A stretch of 64,000 nucleotides of DNA from Pseudomonadota bacterium (GTDB lineage: Bacteria > Pseudomonadota > Gammaproteobacteria > Steroidobacterales > Steroidobacteraceae). The stretch lies in the NCBI GenBank assembly GCA_023391335.1, contig JAEWBG010000038.1, positions 8,995 through 72,994 on the forward strand, read 5' to 3'. The notes beneath the pieces were generated by a model, which was not told the DNA's origin, did no database searches, and saw nothing but the letters and a program-made list of their open reading frames with translations. How positions within the stretch are numbered: the first letter of the stretch is position 1; every line of letters begins with the position of its first letter. Below are positions 50,743 through 58,424 of this stretch, one piece after another. The position numbers and the translations under genes were made by a program.

Positions 50743-51852
50743 GTGACCCTCGAAGAAATACGAGTCAGACTTTCAGCGCTCGATCGACAGCTGCTCACGT
50801 TAATGGCCGAGCGCCAAGAACTTAGCCGCCAGGTGGCGGAGGCGAAGCAGGCAGAAGGCCGCGGCATTCGTGACTTTGCGCGCGAGCGCGAAGTGCTCAT
50901 GCAGGCGCGTGCGAATGCTCAGGCGCTCGGCATTTCGCCCGCATTGGCGGAAAGCGTGATGCGAATGCTGATTCGCAGTTCGCTCACGGCCCAAGAGCGA
51001 ATTCGAGTCAGCGAAACAGGAGGAGGGACAGGCAAGTCGGCGTTGGTCATCGGTGGCGGCGGAAAAATGGGCCGCTGGTTTACTGAGTTCCTCAGTTCCC
51101 AAGGGTATGCGGTCGTCGTCGCGGATCCCGGTTCGCCCACGGCGGACGGCAATGGTGGACGCGAGTGGATTCGCGATTGGCGCAATGCGCCGATGAATAC
51201 CGACCTCGTCGTCGTCGCAACTCCGATCAAGGTGGCGAACGAAGTCCTCAAGGAGCTAGCCGCGCGCAAGCCCTCGGGCGTCGTTTTCGATATCGGTTCA
51301 TTGAAGACCCCCCTACGAACGGGTCTTACGGCGCTGAAGGACGCTGGCGTTCGCGTTACGTCCATCCATCCGATGTTTGGGCCCGATACCGAACTGCTTT
51401 CCGGTCGCCACGTCATCTTCGTCAACGTTGGGCACGACGAGGCCGTGAAGCAGGCGCAGGCCTTGTTTGGATCCACGATGGCCGAGCAGGTCGTGATGTC
51501 ACTCGACGAACACGATCGGCTCATCGCTTATGTGTTGGGACTCTCGCATGCGCTAAACATCGCGTTCTTCACCGCGTTGGCCGAAAGCGGCGAAGCGGCT
51601 CCGCGACTGGCGCAGTTGTCTAGCACGACTTACGACTCACAAGTGGATGTCGCCACCAAAGTGGCGAACGAGAGTCCAGAGTTGTATTTCGAGATTCAGA
51701 GTCTCAACGATTACGGGAAGGATTCGTTGCTCGCGCTCAAGCACGCTGTCGATCGCATCTACGACTGCGTGAGTCAGCGCGATGCGCAGTGCTTTATCGG
51801 GATGATGAATCGCGGTCGAGAATATCTCGCTGGCCGTGAGCGTGAGCGTTAA
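50743..51852 (+). CDS. tyrA: Bifunctional chorismate mutase/prephenate dehydrogenase
   Basis: A 369-residue fusion enzyme of tyrosine synthesis. Residues 1-90 are an AroQ-type chorismate mutase (LDRQLLTLMAERQELSRQV, with the catalytic arginines and REREV near 45-47). Residues 95-369 are the NAD-dependent prephenate dehydrogenase, with the nucleotide loop VIGGGGKMGRWF near 97 and the SIHPMFGPD motif near 205. The domain order is that of the E. coli T-protein. The start is GTG (VTLEEIRV). Its stop overlaps the next start by one base (TAATG), linking it to a GGDEF gene. Confidence 0.95.
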   Translation: MTLEEIRVRLSALDRQLLTLMAERQELSRQVAEAKQAEGRGIRDFAREREVLMQARANAQALGISPALAESVMRMLIRSSLTAQERIRVSETGGGTGKSALVIGGGGKMGRWFTEFLSSQGYAVVVADPGSPTADGNGGREWIRDWRNAPMNTDLVVVATPIKVANEVLKELAARKPSGVVFDIGSLKTPLRTGLTALKDAGVRVTSIHPMFGPDTELLSGRHVIFVNVGHDEAVKQAQALFGSTMAEQVVMSLDEHDRLIAYVLGLSHALNIAFFTALAESGEAAPRLAQLSSTTYDSQVDVATKVANESPELYFEIQSLNDYGKDSLLALKHAVDRIYDCVSQRDAQCFIGMMNRGREYLAGRERER

Positions 51853-52943
51853 TGAGCGGCAGAGATCTCGAAGGGGAGATTCGAGATCTGCGCGCGCGCA
51901 TCGCGACGCTCGTCGAGGAGGCTGCAACGAACGAGAAGCTCCTCAAGCGCTCGCAAGAGCGAGAGCTGGAGTTGCTCAAGGCCGAGAACTTGGCCCAGTT
52001 ATTCGAGGCGGTCTGTAGCGGTCTCAAAGCATCCTATGGACTTGAATCAGTGACGCTCGTGTTGGCGGACCCGCAGCACGAAATCCGTCACTTGCTGATC
52101 GCCGAGCACCTCACCACCGCCGATTTTCCCAACGTGATTTTTACCGACGGGCTCGCCGGTATGGCGCCGCAGTTCAACTCGTTCCATCGACCTTGGCTCG
52201 GCCCTTACATGGGGTGCGACCATCAATTGCTATTCCCCGGCATATCGGGAACCAAAAGCATCGCGTTGATTCCGCTGCGCCGTCATGATCGCTTGCAGGG
52301 CAGTCTGAATTTCGGCAGCCCCGATGAAAAGAGATTCTCGCGGCATCTCGCCACGGATTTTCTCGCGCATCTAGGTGTCATCGCTTCATTCGCGATCGAA
52401 AACAACATCAACCGAGCGCGCCTCGTGCGCAGCGGGCTCACGGACTTCCTGACCGGTTGGCACAATCGCCGCTATCTCAACGCTCGTCTCAAAGAAGAAA
52501 TTTCGCGAGCGCAACGCCAAGGAACGGGCCTGACGTGCTTGCTCATCGATTTGGATAAGTTCAAGCACATCAACGACCAGTATGGGCATCTGGTCGGCGA
52601 CATGGCTCTGCGAGAGGCTGCTCAGAGAGTGGATGCGCACATTCGCGGCAGCGATGCCGCCGCGCGATTCGGTGGCGACGAATTCGTCGTGCTCGCACCC
52701 GGCATCACGCCCGAGCAGGCGGCCGCTCTGGCCGAGCGCATTCGGCTGGCCGTTTGCGAGACCAAGCTGGAAATAGGTCAGGGTGCGAGTCTGCAACTCA
52801 CGGTGTCGATTGGCGTCGCTGGGATTATTCCGCCGCGAGACGAAGCGGATCTCAAGGTAATTGCCGAGCAGCTGCTCGCAGAGGCGGACAGCGCGCTCTA
52901 TAGAGCCAAGCAGCTCGGTAGGAATCGTGTCGAGTTGGCGTAA
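51852..52943 (+). CDS. DUF484/GAF-GGDEF diguanylate cyclase
   Basis: A 363-residue cytoplasmic protein: an N-terminal coiled coil (about 5-48), a GAF-like DUF484 sensory domain (50-185) and a GGDEF domain (195-363). The cyclase motif is GGDEF (274-278) and the RGSD inhibitory site is five residues before it (265-268), so feedback by c-di-GMP is expected. No partner phosphodiesterase domain is present. DUF484-GGDEF proteins are seen in Xanthomonadales-like genomes. It is co-translated with tyrA through a one-base overlap; a functional link to tyrosine synthesis is not evident. It is convergent with the FecCD permease gene, three bases apart. Confidence 0.92.
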   Translation: MSGRDLEGEIRDLRARIATLVEEAATNEKLLKRSQERELELLKAENLAQLFEAVCSGLKASYGLESVTLVLADPQHEIRHLLIAEHLTTADFPNVIFTDGLAGMAPQFNSFHRPWLGPYMGCDHQLLFPGISGTKSIALIPLRRHDRLQGSLNFGSPDEKRFSRHLATDFLAHLGVIASFAIENNINRARLVRSGLTDFLTGWHNRRYLNARLKEEISRAQRQGTGLTCLLIDLDKFKHINDQYGHLVGDMALREAAQRVDAHIRGSDAAARFGGDEFVVLAPGITPEQAAALAERIRLAVCETKLEIGQGASLQLTVSIGVAGIIPPRDEADLKVIAEQLLAEADSALYRAKQLGRNRVELA

Positions 52944-52946
52944 ACG

Positions 52947-53912
52947 TCAGCTGCGAACACGGCGCATCAAGAATAAGAACAGGGGGACCCCGGCGAGTGC
53001 AGTGAGTGCACCGACTGGCAGTTGCCGGGGGGCGAAGAGGGTACGGGCGACAAGATCGGCGATCGACACGAGCGTTCCGCCGAGGAGTGCCGCAGCAGGA
53101 AGCACGCGACGATGATCCGAGCCGAGCATCAGTCGCGCGAGATGCGGTGTAACCAGGCCGACGAAGCCGATCGTACCCGCAGCCGTGACGGTCAACGCCG
53201 TAAATATCGAACCGCAGATGAAGATACCGGTTCGCAAAGCATCGACGGGAGCCCCAAGGATACGTGCTTGCGTCTCGCCGCGAGCCAATACGTTGAGTTG
53301 CCGTGCGAATGGCTCGCAAAGAGCCACGGCGACGATTAGCACAACTAGGAGTACGTCCCCGCGAGTGCTGAGCGACACATCGCCCATCAGCCAAAACAGC
53401 ATGTTGCGAAGGCGCGAGTCGTCGCTCAACGAAAGCAGTAAGCTGATTATCGCGCTCGCGCCGGCAGCGACGACGACGCCCGTCAGTAGCAATCGAGCGG
53501 TGGTCCATCCGCCCTCTCCATGAGCAAGTCGGAACACCAGGATCGTTGCCATCAGCGCTCCGACTCCGGCGGCAGCATCGACCAGCAAAGTGGTGAGGCC
53601 GAGCAGCATCGACGTCAGAGCACCGATTGCGGCGCCGCCGGAAACGCCCATGATGAACGGGTCCGCCAGAGGATTTCTGAGCAGAACCTGCATCAGCGCA
53701 CCCGCCAGCGCGAGCAATCCGCCGCATGCGAAGGCGGTGAGTGCACGCGGCAAACGCAGATCGAAAATCAAAGCGTGCGCAAGCGAATGCGAATCGGCAA
53801 GATCGTGCCAATTGGCATCGAACACGGACACGCTGCCAATCGCGAGTGATAGTGAAAACACCAGCGCGGCAGCAAGGCTCAGCAAACTGAAAACGACTTT
53901 GGAATTCGCCAC
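52947..53912 (-). CDS. FecCD/BtuC-type ABC transporter permease, orphan
   Basis: A 321-residue polytopic protein with about nine to ten hydrophobic segments and the FecCD hallmarks: RLPRALTAFACGGLLALAGA (52-71), GVSGGAAIGAL near 90, and the ATPase-coupling region RILGAPVDALR near 217, followed by GFVGLVTPHLARLMLGSDHR. These are inner-membrane parts of siderophore, haem or cobalamin importers. No ATPase or substrate-binding protein gene is adjacent: both flanking genes are on the other strand. The rest of the importer must be elsewhere, or the permease borrows subunits. Its substrate cannot be told from the sequence. Confidence 0.9.
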   Translation of the reverse strand: MANSKVVFSLLSLAAALVFSLSLAIGSVSVFDANWHDLADSHSLAHALIFDLRLPRALTAFACGGLLALAGALMQVLLRNPLADPFIMGVSGGAAIGALTSMLLGLTTLLVDAAAGVGALMATILVFRLAHGEGGWTTARLLLTGVVVAAGASAIISLLLSLSDDSRLRNMLFWLMGDVSLSTRGDVLLVVLIVAVALCEPFARQLNVLARGETQARILGAPVDALRTGIFICGSIFTALTVTAAGTIGFVGLVTPHLARLMLGSDHRRVLPAAALLGGTLVSIADLVARTLFAPRQLPVGALTALAGVPLFLFLMRRVRS

Positions 53913-54014
53913 GCGCGCAGGTTACGAGTTGGCTGCGAGGCAGTCCACGACTTCGTATGGTTGGCAGACGTGCCATGTGAAACAATTCGACTCGGTTTTC
54001 TTTTAGTAGCTCGA

Positions 54015-54647
54015 ATGTCCGATTTCATTGATGCAGATGGGTTTCGCGCGAATGTCGGGATCGTGCTGATGCGCGCCGATCGTCTGGTGTTTTTGGGTGG
54101 CAGAACCGGGGGGCGCGGCTGGCAGTTTCCGCAGGGCGGCATGCTGGCGCACGAGACCCCGGAGCAAGCGCTATTTCGTGAGCTCAAAGAGGAGATCGGG
54201 TTAGATCCGCACGATGTGAAGGTCGTCGCGCAAACGCGCCAATGGTTGCGATATCGACTACCGAAGCAATACGTTCGCCGTAACAGCAATCCGCTGTGCA
54301 TCGGGCAGAAGCAACGCTGGTTTTTGTTGGAGTTGCTCGGCTCGGAGGATCGCGTTCACTTTGACTCCACGTCCGAGCCCGAATTCGAAACTTGGCGCTG
54401 GGTAGAGTATTGGACGCCGGTGCGCGAGGTCATTTATTTCAAGCGCGCGGTGTATGTGCGCGCGCTGGATGAACTGGCACGTCGGGCGTTTCCGAACGAC
54501 CCGCCTGCGCTTCCGGATTGGACCGACGAGGAAAAAAACTTGCGCAATCTTGCGCGCCGCCGCGATCAGTCCACCGGCGGGAACTCGCAGTCGGACGCCT
54601 CAGAAGGGTTTGAGCACCGCGAGAAGAACGATTCCGATCAGCAGTAA
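54015..54647 (+). CDS. rppH: RNA pyrophosphohydrolase (Nudix)
   Basis: A 210-residue Nudix hydrolase that removes pyrophosphate from the 5' end of triphosphorylated mRNAs and so starts decay by RNase E. The Nudix box is at 41-63 (GGMLAHE, then RELKEEIGL). The start DADGFRANVGIVLMRADRLVF and the RGWQFPQGG motif identify RppH over other Nudix enzymes. About 35 C-terminal residues (LARRRDQSTGGNSQSD and onward) extend beyond E. coli RppH (176 aa) and are hydrophilic. Its last 48 bases overlap the convergent hemJ 3' end. Confidence 0.93.
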   Translation: MSDFIDADGFRANVGIVLMRADRLVFLGGRTGGRGWQFPQGGMLAHETPEQALFRELKEEIGLDPHDVKVVAQTRQWLRYRLPKQYVRRNSNPLCIGQKQRWFLLELLGSEDRVHFDSTSEPEFETWRWVEYWTPVREVIYFKRAVYVRALDELARRAFPNDPPALPDWTDEEKNLRNLARRRDQSTGGNSQSDASEGFEHREKNDSDQQ

Positions 54648-55016
54648 AGACGGCACTTCGTTGAAGATGCGGTACCACCGATCGCTGTGCTGGTTTCTAC
54701 GTTCTCGAAGCGTAATCATCAGCCGATAACACCAGATGTGATACGCCAGCAGCAGGGCGACGAGTGCGAGCTTCGCATGGAGCCAACCGCCATAGAGAAG
54801 GCCTGGGGCTACCACGAGCATTGAGATGCCGAAGACAGTGGTGAGCGTCGCACCGATCGTCATCATCACGAACAGGCGGCGCTCCATCACCGCAAATCGC
54901 TCCAAGCTGAGTTCGTCTGAGGTTTGAGCGTGGTAAACGAACAATCTTGGGAGGTAAAACAGGCCTGCGAACCACGTCACCATGAAAACGATGTGAAATG
55001 CCTTGAGCACCAGCAT
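54600..55016 (-). CDS. hemJ: Protoporphyrinogen oxidase HemJ
   Basis: A 138-residue membrane protein with four helices, of the HemJ (UPF0093) family that oxidises protoporphyrinogen IX to protoporphyrin IX. Conserved features are the first-helix histidine in AFHIVFMVTWFAG, the FYLPRLFVYH motif, LHAKLALVALLLAYH, and the late RWYRIFNEVPSL. The ATG at 55016 is preceded by GAGGGA at good spacing; an in-frame GTG four codons upstream overlaps that site. It complements hemL at 20.8 kb in haem synthesis. The last 48 bases overlap rppH on the other strand. Confidence 0.92.
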   Translation of the reverse strand: MLVLKAFHIVFMVTWFAGLFYLPRLFVYHAQTSDELSLERFAVMERRLFVMMTIGATLTTVFGISMLVVAPGLLYGGWLHAKLALVALLLAYHIWCYRLMITLRERRNQHSDRWYRIFNEVPSLLLIGIVLLAVLKPF

Positions 55017-55231
55017 GAGATCCCTCACGAGAGCGGCTTGAGCGAAAGCGCGTAAGCATACAGATCACGATCGCTCGGTGTCCGACTAGGCGGCCTCACC
55101 AAGCTCGCGACGTCGCAAATCGGCGAACATAATCTGTTGCGTTCCTTGCGGCGATTCTCAATTTGGGCGGCGGTGCTGTGGTCTAATTCGCCCCCACTGA
55201 CGCTTGAGATTTGCCAGGAACATCGATCGAG

Positions 55232-55954
55232 ATGCGAACCGGTCAGCTAGTCGTCCGCTTTCATTCGCCGCTGCGCCGGCGAGTGCTGAGTGCGGGCGCG
55301 GTAATTGGACTGGTGTTGATTGTTTATGCCGTCTTCGAGTGGGGTCGCTTCGAGGGCGGTTACAGCAAATTCGCCGAAATTCAGCATCGCCGCGAACTGA
55401 AGGCACAAATCGAGTCGCTGCAAGATCAAAACGAGAAATTGCGCGCTGAAGTTGCCGCCGCCCAGTTGGCGCGTGAGGTCGACCGGAAATCATATGCTGA
55501 CGTCGAAAAGAACCTGGCCGATCTGCAGGCCCAGGTCTTAAAGCATCGCGAAGAGCTGACCTTTTATCGCGGCATCGTCTCGCCTGAGGATGGGATCGGC
55601 GGCCTCAAACTGCAACGCTTTCAAGTGGTATCCGGCGGTGCAGATCTTCACTACCGATTGAGATTGGTGTTGGTCCAATCGATGCGCCAAGAGTCTGTGG
55701 TTTCCGGCGCTGTGGGAATTCAGATCGAAGGGACTCAGAACAACCATCCCAAACAGCTGTCATTGGCCGATGTAGCGAGCGGTGTGCGTGCCGATGGCCT
55801 AGTTCCGTTTCAGTTTCGCTACTTTCAAAACTTGGAGCAGGAAGTCGTCCTGCCGAGCGGATTCGAACCGCGAGCTGTCAGTGTCGAGGTGCGTTCAGGG
55901 CGCGGCCCTGCCGTCCGAGAATCGTATCCCTGGGCCGTACAGAACGAGACTTAG
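55232..55954 (+). CDS. Membrane-anchored coiled-coil protein (DUF6776-like)
   Basis: A 240-residue protein with a short basic cytoplasmic start, one membrane helix (about 20-37), a coiled coil (about 52-110; QIESLQDQNEKLRAEVAAAQ and following) and a C-terminal beta-rich domain (115-235) with FYRGIVSPEDG and LQRFQVV. I associate this layout with DUF6776, a conserved proteobacterial family without known function. It lies 48 bases before the bactofilin gene on the same strand, so an envelope or cytoskeletal role is possible, but that is inference from position only. The ATG chosen starts MRTGQLVVRF; a TTG seven codons earlier is weaker. Confidence 0.78.
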   Translation: MRTGQLVVRFHSPLRRRVLSAGAVIGLVLIVYAVFEWGRFEGGYSKFAEIQHRRELKAQIESLQDQNEKLRAEVAAAQLAREVDRKSYADVEKNLADLQAQVLKHREELTFYRGIVSPEDGIGGLKLQRFQVVSGGADLHYRLRLVLVQSMRQESVVSGAVGIQIEGTQNNHPKQLSLADVASGVRADGLVPFQFRYFQNLEQEVVLPSGFEPRAVSVEVRSGRGPAVRESYPWAVQNET

Positions 55955-56002
55955 AGTAATTCAGCCGGCGCAGAACGAATCAGTTGTACTTAGAATCGCA
56001 GT

Positions 56003-56431
56003 ATGTTCAATCGCAACAAACAGAAGCAGCAGCGCATAGATACGCTGATCGGCGCTGGCACACGCATCATCGGCGATGTGCACTTTAGCGGTGGATTTCA
56101 CGTTGACGGCCATGTGAAGGGCAACGTCGATGCACCGCCGGATTCAGGCGCGACTTTGAGCGTGAGCGACGGAGGGGTAGTCGAAGGCGCCGTAGCCGTA
56201 CCCAACGTCGTTTTGAACGGCACCGTCAAGGGCGACATCTTGGCCCACGATCGCGTCGAGTTGGGCGCAACTGCACGGGTCAGCGGTAACGTCTACTATG
56301 GCCTGATCGAGATGGAAATGGGCGCGGAGATCAATGGCAAATTGATCCACGAGCCGCGTAAAGGCACCGCAAAGCGCGGCGAAACTGACGCTCCGACCGC
56401 GGAGTCGGCAACGGCGGGCGATCAGCAATGA
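56003..56431 (+). CDS. Bactofilin
   Basis: A 142-residue polymer-forming cytoskeletal protein. The core (about residues 14-115) is a right-handed beta-helix with short repeats of hydrophobic and glycine residues (IGAGTRIIGDVHFSGGFHVD and following turns, KGDILAHDRVELGATARVSG). The ends are short and unstructured, as in BacA-type proteins that assemble into membrane-linked filaments. In other bacteria bactofilins position peptidoglycan enzymes, often M23 endopeptidases; an M23 gene occurs at 60.6-61.9 kb. It is preceded by the DUF6776-like gene and followed by erpA. Confidence 0.93.
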   Translation: MFNRNKQKQQRIDTLIGAGTRIIGDVHFSGGFHVDGHVKGNVDAPPDSGATLSVSDGGVVEGAVAVPNVVLNGTVKGDILAHDRVELGATARVSGNVYYGLIEMEMGAEINGKLIHEPRKGTAKRGETDAPTAESATAGDQQ

Positions 56432-56506
56432 CGCTCCACCGCGAGCGGTGGCAGAATCGGAGTCCATGATCCTTGATCCGGACGAAACCGTCCCCAGATG
56501 TGAGCC

Positions 56507-56851
56507 ATGATCGAAACTACGGCACCCACGCTCGTTTTTACTGACGCAGCCGCCGCCAAAGTCGGCGAACTCATCCGTGAAGAGTCGAATCCCAATCTCA
56601 AGCTACGCGTATTCGTGCAAGGCGGCGGCTGTTCGGGATTCCAATATGGGTTCACCTTCGATGAAAACATCGAGGAAGGCGATACGACTGTCGAGAACCA
56701 GGGCGTCACGTTGCTCATCGATCCGATGAGCATTCAATACCTCGGCGGCGCCGAGATCGACTATCGGGAAGACATTGAAGGCTCGCAGTTCGTTATCCGC
56801 AATCCGAACGCTCAAACAACTTGCGGCTGCGGATCCTCGTTTTCTGTTTGA
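56507..56851 (+). CDS. erpA: Iron-sulfur cluster insertion protein ErpA
   Basis: A 114-residue A-type carrier that delivers iron-sulfur clusters to target proteins. The three cluster cysteines are C42 in QGGGCSGFQY and C106/C108 in TTCGCGSSF. The sequences LRVFVQGGGCSG and CGCGSSFSV are those of ErpA rather than IscA. GTGAGCC lies just before the ATG. Possible clients nearby include the Rieske protein at 46.2 kb. It is preceded by the bactofilin gene with a 75-base spacer. Confidence 0.95.
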   Translation: MIETTAPTLVFTDAAAAKVGELIREESNPNLKLRVFVQGGGCSGFQYGFTFDENIEEGDTTVENQGVTLLIDPMSIQYLGGAEIDYREDIEGSQFVIRNPNAQTTCGCGSSFSV

Positions 56852-56922
56852 CCTCAATTGAGTCGTGACGCGTGTGCAATGCCGCGTCACAATGAAGCGC
56901 GTTCCTCAATCCGTTCGCGCTC

Positions 56923-58422
56923 ATGGCAAGAACCTCCATTCCTGATGTTATTGCTGCCGTCGATCTAGGATCGAACAGCTTTCACATGGTCGTAGCCCGT
57001 TACTCTCACGGGCAACTGATCATTGTCGATCGGTTGCGCGAGATGGTTCGTCTGGGTGCAGGACTGGACGAGCAGGGGCGTCTCGAACGTCACGCTTCAG
57101 AAACAGCACTCGCGTGCTTAGAACGATTCGGTCAGAGGCTGCGCGACATGAAGGCGGCCAGTGTTCGCGCCGTTGGTACGAACACATTGCGCAAAGCGCG
57201 GCGGAAGGGTGCGTTCTTAGACCGCGCGCGAGCGGCACTAGGCCATCCAATCGAAATCATTTCCGGCATCGAAGAGGCCCGCCTGATTTACCTCGGTGTC
57301 ACGCATACGATGCCGAGCGAGCCGGGGCGCCGCATGGTGATCGACATTGGTGGAGGAAGCACGGAGATCATCATCGGTGAGGGAATCCAAACGCGCCGCC
57401 TGGAAAGTCTGCATATGGGATGTGTGTCGATGAGCCAGCTTCACTTCGAAGATGGCGTCGTGAGCGAAAAGCGCGTGAAGAGGGCTCGAATCGCCGCGCG
57501 CCTCGAACTCGAGCCGGTGCAAGCGACCTTCAAGAATTTCGGGTGGGACCATGCGGTCGGTTCTTCGGGAACGATACGGACTGTCAGCGATATTCTGCGC
57601 GCTAGAGGTCAGTCCGATGGTGCAATCACCCCCAGCGGGCTGGATCAACTAATCGATGCTGCGATTCGCGCAGGAGAGCTTTCAAAGCTGAAGCTGGCGG
57701 GGTTGCCAGAAGAGCGAGTTCCCGTGTTTGTTGGAGGGCTCACGATTCTCGCGGAGCTCTTCGATGTGCTCGATATCAAATCGATGCGAGTAGCCGAAGG
57801 CGCGCTGCGCGAAGGGTTGTTGTACGACATGCTTGGCCGCTTCACCGACGAAGATGCTCGCGTGCGGAGCGTTCGTGCGATGCAAGGTCGGTTTCACGTC
57901 GATGTGGCGCAAGCTGAACGGGTGGAGGCGACGGCTGTGAACTTCATGCGCCAAACGGCAAGGGAGTGGGAACTCGAGGATTCATTCGCCGAACAGGTTT
58001 TATCCTGGGCCGCGCGCTTGCATGAAATCGGATTGGACGTTTCGCATTCCCATTACCACAAGCATGGTGCTTATCTGCTCGAGCACGCAGACCTGCCTGG
58101 ATTCCCACAAGAAGAACAGAAGATCTTGGCTTGCATCGTCGGCGCCCATCGGCGCAAGTTTCCGCGGGAACTGCTGCAGGACTTGAGTCCACCGTGGCAT
58201 ATCAAGGCAGAATTCTTGATCGTATTGTTGCGTCTATCGGTACTGCTCCATCGCGGACGCAGTGCCATTGCTTTGCCCCAGATCGCGTTGAGCGCAAAGG
58301 GCCATTCACTGGAGATGGCATTTCCACGTGGATGGTTGGAGGATCATCCTTTGACGTTTGCCGATCTTGAGCTTGAGACCGAATATTTGAAATCGGCAGG
58401 GTTCAAACTAAAGCTCGTATAA
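56923..58422 (+). CDS. ppx: Exopolyphosphatase
   Basis: A 499-residue enzyme of the Ppx/GppA family that releases phosphate from polyphosphate chains. The two phosphate-binding loops of the ASKHA fold are DLGSNSFHMVV (16-26) and DIGGGSTEII (near 142-151). The C-terminal HD-like region contains HEIGLDVSHSHYHKHGAYLLEH (about 366-387, here described by its ends). The length matches bacterial Ppx. It is convergent with ppk, two bases between the genes, so both ends of the polyphosphate cycle sit here but are transcribed separately. Confidence 0.94.
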   Translation: MARTSIPDVIAAVDLGSNSFHMVVARYSHGQLIIVDRLREMVRLGAGLDEQGRLERHASETALACLERFGQRLRDMKAASVRAVGTNTLRKARRKGAFLDRARAALGHPIEIISGIEEARLIYLGVTHTMPSEPGRRMVIDIGGGSTEIIIGEGIQTRRLESLHMGCVSMSQLHFEDGVVSEKRVKRARIAARLELEPVQATFKNFGWDHAVGSSGTIRTVSDILRARGQSDGAITPSGLDQLIDAAIRAGELSKLKLAGLPEERVPVFVGGLTILAELFDVLDIKSMRVAEGALREGLLYDMLGRFTDEDARVRSVRAMQGRFHVDVAQAERVEATAVNFMRQTAREWELEDSFAEQVLSWAARLHEIGLDVSHSHYHKHGAYLLEHADLPGFPQEEQKILACIVGAHRRKFPRELLQDLSPPWHIKAEFLIVLLRLSVLLHRGRSAIALPQIALSAKGHSLEMAFPRGWLEDHPLTFADLELETEYLKSAGFKLKLV

Positions 58423-58424
58423 GC

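Noticed and set aside
52852..53985. 377-codon minus-strand frame over the FecCD permease gene
   Set aside because: It shares the strand with the permease but is in another frame; it is very rich in Arg and Cys with no membrane pattern or domain.
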